From Isoetes taiwanensis (lineage: Eukaryota; Streptophyta; Lycopodiopsida; Isoetales; Isoetaceae), in the NCBI GenBank assembly GCA_021234155.1, contig JAJEKV010000003.1, positions 18,088,386 through 18,152,385 of the forward strand: a stretch of 64,000 nt of DNA, in the 5' to 3' direction. The notes under the pieces are model-generated. The model had not been told where the DNA came from and did not search any database. It saw only the letters and a list, made by a program, of their open reading frames with translations. Positions 23,569-35,400 of the stretch are shown in pieces; positions within the stretch are counted from its first letter, which is position 1, and each line of letters starts with the position of its first letter. The position numbers were made by a program, and so were the translations under genes.

Positions 23569-26350
23569 TCAAAACTGAGATTGTGTCGAATTAGTAACTC
23601 GGCAGTCACAACTGCAAAAATTTCGTGCTCCTTCGACCATCCTTTGTTTGCGCCTTATATGCAAGTTAATAGAGACCATTTTCCCAGCTATCTGAAACAA
23701 GCAATATATCTCTTTTACAGCTCACATATGAAATATGGCTTGCGCATCTGAGCTTATCAAACAGACCATAAACCAAATGCAAAGGAAAGAACTTTTAACC
23801 ATTTGCCAAGTGAGATCTTCTGGACCAAGCACTTGTGCAGGACTTGAATATTGAAAATGCTTCGATATCTGACAACAAATAGCTTTAAATAGCTTTAGAC
23901 AGCGATGTAAGAAAATGGAAAGTAGAAAACACGAGAAGTACCCTGGCAATATGCGTTTGCATCTCAGATATTCTGTTTGAGCTCATGCCTCGCAAAAAAG
24001 ATACAAGCCAACCCTTCTCCAATGCTTGAAAAGAAGAGAGAAACAAAGCAAACTACAACAACAGAGAAATAAGACATTAACCTAATAGTGCTAGACTACT
24101 TCACAGAGCACCGAGTTCTCAAAGTCTCAACCTTCCGATAGTCAAGAATGCCTTCAAATGGAGGTTCCAGTTCATCACTGACAACTACCGGAATGCAACC
24201 ACTGACAATTGCATCAAAGAGTCTAGCTGATGATGGAGTATCTCCAGCTGGACTTAGGCAGAAAATCGAACTGTCAGCATAGCAGAAAGAAATATATTAC
24301 TAGAACTCAAGGTATACTCATAAGAAAAACTGGAAAGGAACTTCTAACAGAATCTGCAACTATTGGAGGAAATCATTTAAAACCTCCGCATTCCATGTTG
24401 TGCAGCTTGCTTTCCAGCATTTCCTATCGTTCCTTCCTCAATGATAACACCCGCCTCACCATCCAAAATGGCTGCTAATCTGTTGCGAATCTTTCCCCCC
24501 TAAAAATGTGTATTTTATTTGTGTTAAGAATTTGATATTAACTGACATGCATAAATGCAATAGAAAAAAAGTCGAAGTACTGCATTGCGTTTGATGCGCC
24601 CCCGGAAGAAGAGCAATGTTTTCCGCTGAGACCAAGAATGCGTCAAACATGAAAGGTCACAAATGTCCACATTAGGAGCATATGGAAGCACCACGTCTTT
24701 CTCCAATGAAACCTCGCCAGGTTTATACCTATAAGATATGAACAATGAGAACAAGTAGTTGAAGGATATGAACAATGAGAACAAGTAGTTGAAGCTATGT
24801 CATCTGCCAATGTATTCTTATTCTAGCAGCTAATGTTCTAACAAACTTTCACAAAGAAAAAACCGTAACAAGACCTTTGAAACAGCATATGACAAGATGA
24901 CAGCATGTTGACAAAAGACTGACCAGTTTCCTGTAGAATCCAAGTCTGGAAGAAGCCAGATTGCAGACTTCATGAATCGCCGGCGAGACTTAAAGGACCA
25001 TGGATGGTGAACTGGAAGTAGATGATCATGCCCGCCCGACCTCTTCCAAGCTTGCTGGTTTGTGACCCAGTTCAATGCCTCCTGACGTTGAATAATCAGT
25101 ATATCGTAGAGCTAGCGAATTAAAGGAAGGTTATAAAACTAAGAAAATTGGACACACCCACCTGGTAGAGTTGCTTGCACTGCTGTTTTTCTAGAAGAAA
25201 GTAACTTATAGTTGTGAAGAATGGAATATAAAATACGTCCGCTTCATTTTGATTCAGTACTCTTTGCATTGTCCTGATGAGCCTTTCAGGTTCTGGAGCT
25301 AGCAAATCCGCATACAACCAGAAATCTATGGAGTGCTGTATTATAAAAGAGAAAAGCTAAAATATTAACACTGCGTTGATGGTAAAGCAAATTGCTATAA
25401 GGAAAAGAAATGGTGAATCACATGAAACACAGTAAAACATCAGTAAATATAGTAAAGATAGAAATATAAAATACTTTTCCACTCCTATTGGGTTATGCAC
25501 ATCTTCAATTGGCCACGGAATTAGTAACAAGGATTTTCTATGTAGATGTGGTTGTTCCTTGGTATGTCAAGAAGTTTTACATCCCTCACCTATATGCCAC
25601 TAAGAACAGCAAGAGACATGCAAGAGCATTTGCCGAGTGGCCAAGACTTTTTCAATGTTCAGAACCCAAGTTAAATGGAAGAATTTAAAAAAAAGTGTTT
25701 TACATAGTAATCATGTTCATAGTTTGGAATCATCCTAATGGGATTCTTAAGATCTATTTTCTCGGAATAGGACCCTCGTAGCTTGAACTGAAACTTGATC
25801 GATTACTACAACATGAACAAACAGTTACTCCGTTCCATTCATGTTCAAGAAAAGCTGACACAGAGTACAGGCTAAGGCAAAATGATAATAATTGCATGCA
25901 ATGTGGGCAACTTACTTGCTCTATAAGCCGATGAACAGGACTGCCATTAGATGTCAGATTACTAGTCTCGTGGTAGGTGTCCCAAAATAGTTGAAGAAGA
26001 TCATACGTGAACTTGGCAGGCATATCATATACATAAACCTTTAAGGGCAATCCAGAGTTTCGCTGCGGAAGCTTGATATCATCTAAATCTTGGACAAATT
26101 CCAAGCTAGAGGTCTTCCCAAAGTCACTGCGTTTGTATTTGGATAGAAACACTTCGAGAGATCTAAGGAAACTCCGCTCTGGTGGGGGCACTTCTTTGAA
26201 AGCAGTAATAGAGAGGAATGTGGTGGAAACTGGAGAAGTGAAGAAGATGAAAAATGAAGCAACCAGCAAACATAGAGCTACCCAGATGAATATGGTACGT
26301 AATGTAAGGGGGCTTGACATCCCACCGGACTTGGATCTCGCCATGAACAC
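23569..26350 (-). CDS. GT47 exostosin-family glycosyltransferase
   Basis: Type II Golgi-type glycosyltransferase, probably acting on cell-wall glycans. Exons on the minus strand: 26350-25916, 25335-25162, 25081-24924, 24728-24581, 24499-24384, 24270-24132, 24052-23942, 23868-23800, 23691-23569. All have GT-AG borders and matching phases, giving about 490 aa, normal for GT47. A transmembrane anchor is at about residues 19-37. The exostosin fold starts at KVYVYDMP and runs through [33 protein letters not shown] (the nucleotide-sugar end) and [10 protein letters not shown], ending with the family tail CSCDC. Start: ATG at 26350 or 26344. It looks intact. The substrate cannot be told; plant relatives include ARAD-type and other GT47 clades. 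Confidence 0.93.
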
Positions 26351-26494
26351 AGGCCTCTCTCACTCTCAGACCCCCTGTAAAACAACCCTCACCCTCACCC
26401 TCACCAAAATCTCACCCTCGGCCTCACCCTCATTGTCACCCAGTTCACGAATAGGCTTATACCGGGTACCTGTATCAACGATCAACGAGCAACA
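26351..26494. promoter_or_regulatory. Short divergent (bidirectional) promoter region
   Basis: Only 144 bp separate the start codons of the GT47 gene (minus) and the helicase gene (plus), so both 5' UTRs and the core promoters must overlap here or extend into the genes. The stretch at about 26386-26445 is made of CACCCT repeats; the minus strand reads (GGGTGA)n and could form a G-quadruplex. No clear TATA box is seen. Confidence 0.7.
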
Positions 26495-29400
26495 ATGGAT
26501 ACGGAAGGGAGCATTCTGGGTGCACCTCCACAAGGCCTTGCAAAAAAATTGCGATCAGCTGTTTCAGGAGCAGAATGGCAACAGGCTTACATTGCAGCAA
26601 TGACCAGAGGCAATCCCAAGCTCCTCTTGACGCAATGTCCACTTTTCCATGGCTTCACCCCGTCTCAGCTCCCATTTGTTGTCCAGAAACTGGGACCTGA
26701 TCAGCTTCAGGAAGGTGAAGTTGTCCAATATGAAGGTCGCATTCGATTGGCTCTTCCGGTAACTTTGTAACTTTTCTGTGTTGAAAGCTCGTTCTTTCAA
26801 AACAAAAAAAAAAACTTTTTGCGTTGAAGGTGTTTGCAATGGTGTCTTTTAATAATGATCGTACTAGGCAACGCAGCTAGCTGATAAGAGATTGATATTA
26901 GTTGTTGTTTGTCGTTGTCTTTTTCGCGGGGACAGAATGGAGATGAAACTTGGGGAGTTGGCAGGGCTCGTACAAAGAAGGAAGCAGAACGCTTTGCCTC
27001 CATCGATGCTATAAAACAGTTGAACGTCTGTTCAAGTCTCAGTTTCTGTTTCGCTAATACTCTTTAAGCTAACAGTCTGACTTGGCCTCGTAGGAGAGAG
27101 GACTGCTAGTTGCGAAGGCTAAACATACAGAGGCATCTGCCACGTCTGAATGGGGAACGAACCCAAAGAACTTGTTGACTGCAAATTCTGTGTTTAAAGA
27201 TAAATGGTGCACAAGACTTCCTCAGCCACTGCCAATTACTTTAAGTTCTACAGGGCCAGATCATTCAAAGGTTTCATCCATTCTGTGCCGTATATGCAGT
27301 TTGTTGATAATTCAATTTTTACATTTGTAAATGGTCTGTGCAGCTGTTTATTGCGGAATTGCCTGTCCCTCTTAGCGATAATGAGTTGTTTGTAGCTGTT
27401 GGAAGAGGCAGCAGCAAGGCGGAAGCAGAACGGAAATGTTGTATATGTGCGTGTGAAAGGCTTCATGAAGAAGGTTTATTACAGAAGCCAAGAACACTTG
27501 CTATTACTTGTCCTGATATCTTTGGCATGACATTGCAAGTTCAGCAGGTAGCTGCAATAATAGATGTTTTTTGTTTCTTGTGCTTCAGTGGAGTTAGGTT
27601 TTGACATCCTCCTTCAATTAATAAAGGCATGTTTCATTTTATAGCAAAACGAGGATCCAACTGTTGTTGATCTACAACAAAATGAACTTGCCATGATAGA
27701 GCATATTCTGCAGACAGTGCTTATTGAGAAAATATCAGAGCCAGCAACCACCGCTGGCACAGAAATTCTCCCGCATGATGCGAATGTAATGAATGGGGCT
27801 ACGGACGAAGTTGCTGCAACAAATGCTATGTTACACACAAATGCAAAACACAGGATGTCATCTCCTGAATTCTCTGCACAACTTCGAGCACGCCAATCCC
27901 TGCCTGCCTGGATAAGGCGTGAAGAAATATTGGATGTAATCAGGAATAATCCCGTGACCCTTTTGACAGGTGAAACGGGCTCTGGAAAGACAACACAGGT
28001 TTGCATCCAACTTGGAGACTGGAAAGAACAGTATTTGTTCACCGCATGATTTTTGGATGGGATGTGTATTTATTAGGTTCCACAATTTATACTGGAAGAG
28101 GCTGAACTACAAGGTTTTGGTGCAGACGTCCATATTTTGGTGACCCAGCCTAGAAGAATTGCAGCGATGAGGTAGTTTCTTTACAACTCAAGTACATTGT
28201 GATTAAATTTTAAGGCACTTTCGTTAAGTACCAGGAGGAAGGACCAGGTAAAAAGGATTGGAAATTATTCAACCATGATGTTTGGGTTCTTTGTTTGCAC
28301 CTCATAGAGACTCTGCACATGGGGTCCATATAAAGCTGCAAATTTCCGCACTGTATCAAATAGGAGCAGCTTTTAGTGAACGTTCTGGAAGTGGATTTGG
28401 AAGCAGTTTTTTAATTGATGTATTTTTTAGCAAGTCTACATTGGGCAGCATTTCACAACTTAAAGGAGGACCCGAGTCTTATGCATTTTTCTTTCCCTCC
28501 GGATGTTTAAGCATCACATGCATTAGAGGGTTAGGCCTTTCAGCTCCCCTATAAGATCTATAGCACCTTGAAGCACCACTTTACTCATCATATCCATTGC
28601 ATTACTTCTGTGAATCGCATGCTCGTGCAAAACAGTTGTAGCCATTGCCGTTCCATACCTTTCCCTTTTATGGCCGTCCACTACGATCTTAGGCGTTTTC
28701 CTTTTGCTTTACCTTCACTGTCCACCTTATTTGTTTATTGTCCAGAGAAGAGAAAGCTTTTAGTTTCTGTTGCTTCTTCATTCCACAGTTTTATTACCTT
28801 TGTAGATGTTAAATACAGGATAGCTTGCTCTAACATGATGATGATGTCTGGACCATATTATGCGACGTCATTGCCTCTGACTTAAGAGTGCCATGTCATC
28901 ATATGCCTCTTATAAAAGTCAGACATTAGTTCACTTTTTCTCTACACTACTTTCCATTTTGGTTCAATCAGTCTGAGCATCCTAGTGGTTTGTGTTGTCA
29001 TAATTTTCTGTTCACCAGGGAAGATATCTCAGTAGACCATTCCTTGAAGCATTTGGGTATCAAGGTTTCACCATTCTTCTGCAAAAGGAAAAGATGTAAG
29101 AACACTGTTTTTTCAAAGAAATCATCAATAATCTTTAAATACCGTTTTCTTCCACATTCAGATTGGAGGAAGGATGGGTTGGTTTTGTCCAGATTAGCAT
29201 GATATCACTCGATAACTGCTCTGTCAAGTTTTTTCAGTAGGATCTTGGAAGATTTGGCCAGTTTTCTGAAGATTTTTTCAGGTTTTGAAGGTGAATCAGT
29301 ATATTAAATCAAGAAGATCGATCTAAACAGGAACTATTGTCAATATTATCATGTGAGATCTCAAGAATCATGGGATTATTCGACCCATGGAAATTGGATG

Positions 29401-32400
29401 CAGTGGATGGCACCGATTATTTGAGGTCTATGTAGACCTTGTAGATCTCAAGTGTGTTCTCAAAGCAATATGGAAAGCCACAGACGCTCCACCCAAGGAT
29501 AAGAAGGCTTTGAATTATCTCAAGGCCTTGGTAGACTCTGAATTAAGGCACCAATTGCAATCCTACGCCACCTCTGCAGAAGCTTGGAAATATCTTGAAT
29601 TTTGCTGCCGGTTGACTCATTTAGGCAAAGCAATCTTCAATCAAGGAACAACTTGAATGGCTTATTCTAGACCAGCATTAGCAAACTTAAATCTCCTAAG
29701 GATTCAATAGGTGCAGGTGGAGATCTTAAAGAGCAAGTTCTGATCATTCACTTCCTAAGAGACTGGGAAATCAATATTGACACATCCCAGGACCTATTAA
29801 ACACACAAAAAACAGGTATATGGATGAGCTTCTTGAAGCAGAGTGACAAAATTGAACGATTCAACTATGCTACTTTTGATAATTTTAGAAACAAAGCAAA
29901 CAAGAAGATAAACCAAAGAAAGGTAGATCATATGTGACCTGCTAGCAGTGTGGTCTTAAAGGCCAATTTTTTATCACAATGTCCAGAGTTCAAGAAACTT
30001 ACGTAGACTGAATCCTCTACTTCCCAGAAAGGTCAGATCAGTTCGGGGATCTAAGCAGTAGCAAATTTACCTTTATATCTATTGATGAATAACATGGATA
30101 CTGAAGCTTATTTTCCATCAATTCTCAAATATTGTACGATGGATTTATTATAGCACACCCCACAAATCTTAGAATGCTTTGTCTTTTATGAGGATCTTGG
30201 TGTAAAGGTTACACATGCTAAGTTTCATTGTGATAACAGTGGAACAATTCAGGGTTTTCCGGTTTGTTCATATTGAAGGTTTGTTTTATCAGGGAGCAGC
30301 TCGATAGTGGCATTACTGCAATAATAATGGCAATATTATTTTGCATTATTGCAATAAAAATGGCATTATTGCTTTACATTTCTGTCCTATAAAAATCAAG
30401 TATTAGATGGTCTCACAAAGCTTTTGGGGCATGTTAAAGAAGTATTCGATTTTCTGCCCTTAAATATGCACTCACTAATGTTTTTGATTAATTAGCTGAT
30501 AGTGCACGTCCTCGGACAGGCGTTAAGAATGTTCAATGCTGTACACTATTCATCTGAATTGTTGCCTGAACATACATCTGACACATTGACACCCTTTTTT
30601 TAGTTAGTTCATTTTTTCCTGTCTGTGTGTGGCTCCTATTTTGGTCACCAGCTAGGATATATGCCTTCTGGATTTTGGGCGAAGCTCTATAGCAGCTTAT
30701 GACCAAGATATGTTCTACTAAAGCTGTGCATTTGGAGCTTTGTTGGTGACAAATGTAATGTGTATAGCTTAAGGGCATTTGACAAAATTACCATATGCAG
30801 TGCTCCTCCTGGACGTATAAAAAAACAAAGGATAGCAGATCGCATCAAATACATATTCATTGGTTATCCTTCATTGCAGAATGATTGGAAATTTTATGAT
30901 CCTTTCTAGAAGTATTGAGTCTGTAGAAGGCAACTGTTAGCATTTAGATGCACACGTGTCTCTTATGAGCTGATGTGTCATGTGGATGCTATAGTCAGTC
31001 CGAGCTTAATTAAATGTTAGTACTTAGCTGCATCCGTGTCTCTTGTATGTTGTCACCTGCTGATGTGTCATGTGGATGACATGGCATGCCTATATAATTC
31101 ATAGTCAGTTCTAGCTTAGTTAGTTAATTTTCTTGTGGGAGTTTTTGACAGTACCCCAGGATGCCTACAATCTACTACTCAAATTTAGTCCTCCCCCTAT
31201 CGCAACCAGCTCCAAGCTCCAGGAGAGAGAGCTCTAATTGCAGCTCCAGCATCAGCTCTTGCTGCCGCTGAAGAAGTCTGTGGACTGCAGCTAAAAGACT
31301 GTTACGTTATCATTGGACTGCAGTTAAAAGAGCATTACCTTACCTATAGGGCACACAAAAAAATGAATGGCCTCATTATACTTCAAATTCTAATTCTCAA
31401 CTCTGTCTATATGCTGATTCAGATATGGCTTCAACTGATGTTCAGTGCAGAAAATGCTTATCGGATATGTGTTATTTTTTGCTAGGAACCCTAGTACCTG
31501 GCACACCAAAAAGCAATCAACTACTAGCTTGAGTACTATTGAGGCCAAGTTACAAATCCTTATGTACAGCAGTGAGCGAGATTTAGCTGTTACGACTTCG
31601 CCAGCATCACTACTTTATGATAATCTTGGAGCCATTTCACATGCTAAGGACTATCACTGGCATCCTCAGCTGAAACATATAGACATCAAGGCCTGCTTTG
31701 TCACGGAACATCTTGAAAATGGATATATTATTGTCCCTCACAGCACCAAGCAGCAAATTTGCTTCACCAAACCAGATTCAGAAAGCAAGTTCAATAACAT
31801 GAAATAAAAAAATTCTATTTCTTCAAGAATGTTTAACAGTCATCAGGATGGGTGTTAGTACTTAGATCCACAGGTGTGCCTTATGATGACGTCACACTGC
31901 TGATGTGTCATGTGAATGACTCGGCCTTATATATAAGCTTTAGTAAGTCCTAGCTTAGTTAGATGTTAGTACTTAGCTGCACAGATATCGCTTGTGATGA
32001 TGTCACATGGTGATGTGGCATGCCTATATAAGCATAGTGTAAAACCCTTTGCCATTAGTCTGGTCTTGTGCTTGGAAAGAGTTCCATTAGCATGATACTT
32101 AGTTCGATATACTCATCCCTTTGCAACAGTATTCTGGTTTTGAGGCTTTGGAACTAAATCCCAAGTGTTGGAGCGCGTCTATCTCAGCTGCCATGGCTTG
32201 ATTCCAATGATCCTCGTTGGAAGCTTTTGAACAAGTTAACTAGATTATGTCGAGATAAAACTGTGGTCATAGGTGCAAAATTACAAGACTTAGCTGTAGG
32301 TAGTAAGCCAGCAATCCTTCTTGATCTCCTTGGTTGTGATGGTGAAGGATCAATTGGAAAGGCAAAAATTTCTGCAGCATTTTGTGTGGCACGGGCAAAG

Positions 32401-35400
32401 GTTAACGGGTGGAGATAAATTGGAATATGGAGAGAATTAGGTAAAAGAATTTCGGAGACCATACTTCTAAATGCAAAAACCTTCCTAATAGTTGGATTTT
32501 AACATTTCCATGCTTTCATATTGGCAGGATAGGGAATGAAAATGACTTTTTTAGGAAGGAGAATTTTCAATGGAATAGTAGCAATACCCTAAACAATTAA
32601 ATAGTCTTTAAGTGTGAGATGTTACTTTAATTCAACGAAGAGCCTTTAGGTGGAAAGCTTTGTAGATGCTCTGTTTGATAAAACAGCTGCTGCCCAAAAT
32701 TTAGATGCCAGCTGCTTATGCTTTAATACACTCCTTGCTAGTTCCAGAAAGTCCTATTCTTGTGCTCTGCCAACATCATTTTGTGCATGAGCGGAAGGTA
32801 GAATTAGCTGTCTAGAATGCCCTTAGCATCAGCACAATCGTGAAACTCTTTGGCTGAATATTCTCTTGCATGATCTGTTTTAAGAACCTAATTTTGGTTA
32901 GGTCCAACCTATTATGATGACTCAGCAAGCACCTTTTCCACATGTGTTGGTGACGTGGCCTATCTGTAAAGGCCATAGTCACCTGTGGTTTTGACCATTC
33001 ATGCGTAGAGCCCCTTTTTCCCGTCATTCTCTGTTCTTTCAATTCACTCAGTTATAGAGCGCTTTTGGTATCAGGCAAACCCTGGAATCCTCTCACCTCT
33101 GCAGACATAAAGAAAGACTTCTATATGCCCTCAATCATTTGAGAGCATGTGTATCAATAGAATTCATGCGTGATATCAGAGATCGAACCTTTTAAACTAT
33201 TATTCACATTGCATGTGTTTATGCAGGTGAGGTGATGGAAAGCAGCTCTCTCTTCAAGGGAAAATGAATAATCTCTCTTCAAGGGTGAGTAATAAGGCTG
33301 CAAGATTGCACAAATATGAGAGACCATATTCAACAATTGAAGGCTTTAGAAGAAAAAGTATTATGGCGCAGGTGGGACTATGGATGAGATCAAGCCCATC
33401 TCATAAAATAAAAAAAATAACATTGGTCGGAGTAGAGAAGCCCATCTCATATGCCTTGAATGGTTTATCCAAAGATTATCAGCATGTTAAGGGTTTTTTT
33501 CAACTGCAACTAAGTATCTTTTTCATCAGTTAGAGGAGCAACTATTTGATGCTGAAATCGAACACAAGTCAGCAAATGAAAAATCAACATGCTATTCAAA
33601 AGCTGAATATTCTCGTGCTTCAGACAATAAATATGATAAATTTGAAAAAAGATACTCGAGTAAGTCTTCATCCGATGCTGTTGCTGATTGTAGCTCCAAT
33701 CATGCTGGTATTGTGGCAATCAAAGGTCATATGAAGCGTGACTGCAGGAAATTAAAGAGAGTTTGCTCAATATTGCAAAACTCATCCATCTCCTCATGCA
33801 CCAGTAGAAGAACAACCCACTTCAATAGAAACTACTGCTGCTTATCCTGCTCATGTATCACAGATTGACATTGACATTGACATTGACATTGTCATTCTGG
33901 AGACCCAATTTCTCAATCTGACCTTAGCAGCTGATGATGTCTGGCTCATTGATTCTGGAGCCCCTTGCTGCTCATGCTGCTCGTGTATCATATATTGACA
34001 TTGACATTCTAGAGACCCAATTTCTCAATCTGACTGTAGAGGCCTTGTAGAGACTTTAGCAGCAGATGATGTCTGGCTCATTGATTCTGGAGCCACTAAA
34101 CACCTAGTAGGGAATTCAGATCTTGTTCACAATCTAAAGTCTTATTATACGACTCTAGTAAGATCACATGGAAAATTCAGCAGCCAAAGGAGCTTCTATC
34201 CTTCAAACAGAAAATTGTCTCACTTTTTGAAGTACTTTGGCCTGCTAATTAAGTTACTCAGTGTAAGTGAATTCGATAAGAAACTAGGACTCTCCTTGTT
34301 GTTCACCCATGGGGTCGTTCACATCTTGCAAAAGAATCCTCTGGCCTATGTTGATCTTCAAAAGCTAGGACCTATAGCATTTCTCAACAGGGAAGGATTG
34401 TATGTGCTTCAAAATCGCTCTGCCAACCAAACAAGAAAAAAGCAAATTCAAATATGACATCAGCTCAAAACCACTCAAGGATCACTATGGCATGCAAGGT
34501 ATGGACATGCAAATCTTTCTGCTCTATTTACTGCATTAAAGTGTCAAATAGTAAAAGGCTTACCAGTTCTCAAAGAGCAAGATCTTCATTGTGCTGCATG
34601 CAGGCTTGGCAAGCAAATCCAAGCTCCATATGTGGATCAAGCACAATATCGCGCAGATAGACCACTTCAATTGATACATTCTGATATTTGTCATTTGCTA
34701 ATATGCTCTTCATTGATGACTTCACTCGGTACACTTGGATTTATCCCATCAAATAAAAATCTTTAGCTTTTTCCATTTACCAGAATTTCAACAGCCTTGT
34801 TGAGAATCAATTCTCAACCACTATTAAGACATTAATGTCTGATAATGCCAGAGAATACTTGTCTCATGACTTCGACAGATAATACTTGTCTCATGACTTC
34901 GACGACTTCCTACAGTCCAAAGGAGTTCAAAGGGAATTAATAGTCCCATATGTCCATTCTCAGAATGGCATAGCAGAGCGCAAGAACAGATCATTATGGA
35001 TCTCACATGGAGTATGTTAACGCATACACTTCCACCAAACTTCCACCAAGTTTCTGGGCAGAGGCAGTTGTCATAGCAGTTTATATCTCCAACACTAAAA
35101 TCTTGATACTTTAGATTCCATTTGAAGCTTTGTTTGGGAAAAAGCCACACTTCAAGTGTTCGGATATCTAAGATATGTCACCTATCCTAGAAAAATTTTG
35201 CAAACGAATGGAAAGCTTGCTGGCAGATCTTAAAATGCATTTTTATAGGGTATGCAACCAGCATAAAGGCATGGCGCTGTTATGATCCTATTGCTAAGAA
35301 AGTCTTCTCTTCTAGAAAGACTTCTCTTCTAGGAGGATGGTCTTTGTGGAAGATGGCATATACTCTTCCAACTTCTATCACCGTGATCGGATAGGCTATG

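Noticed and set aside
27614-28042. Antisense 142-codon ORF in the helicase exons
   Set aside because: It overlaps well-supported helicase exon 5 (Walker A) on the other strand.
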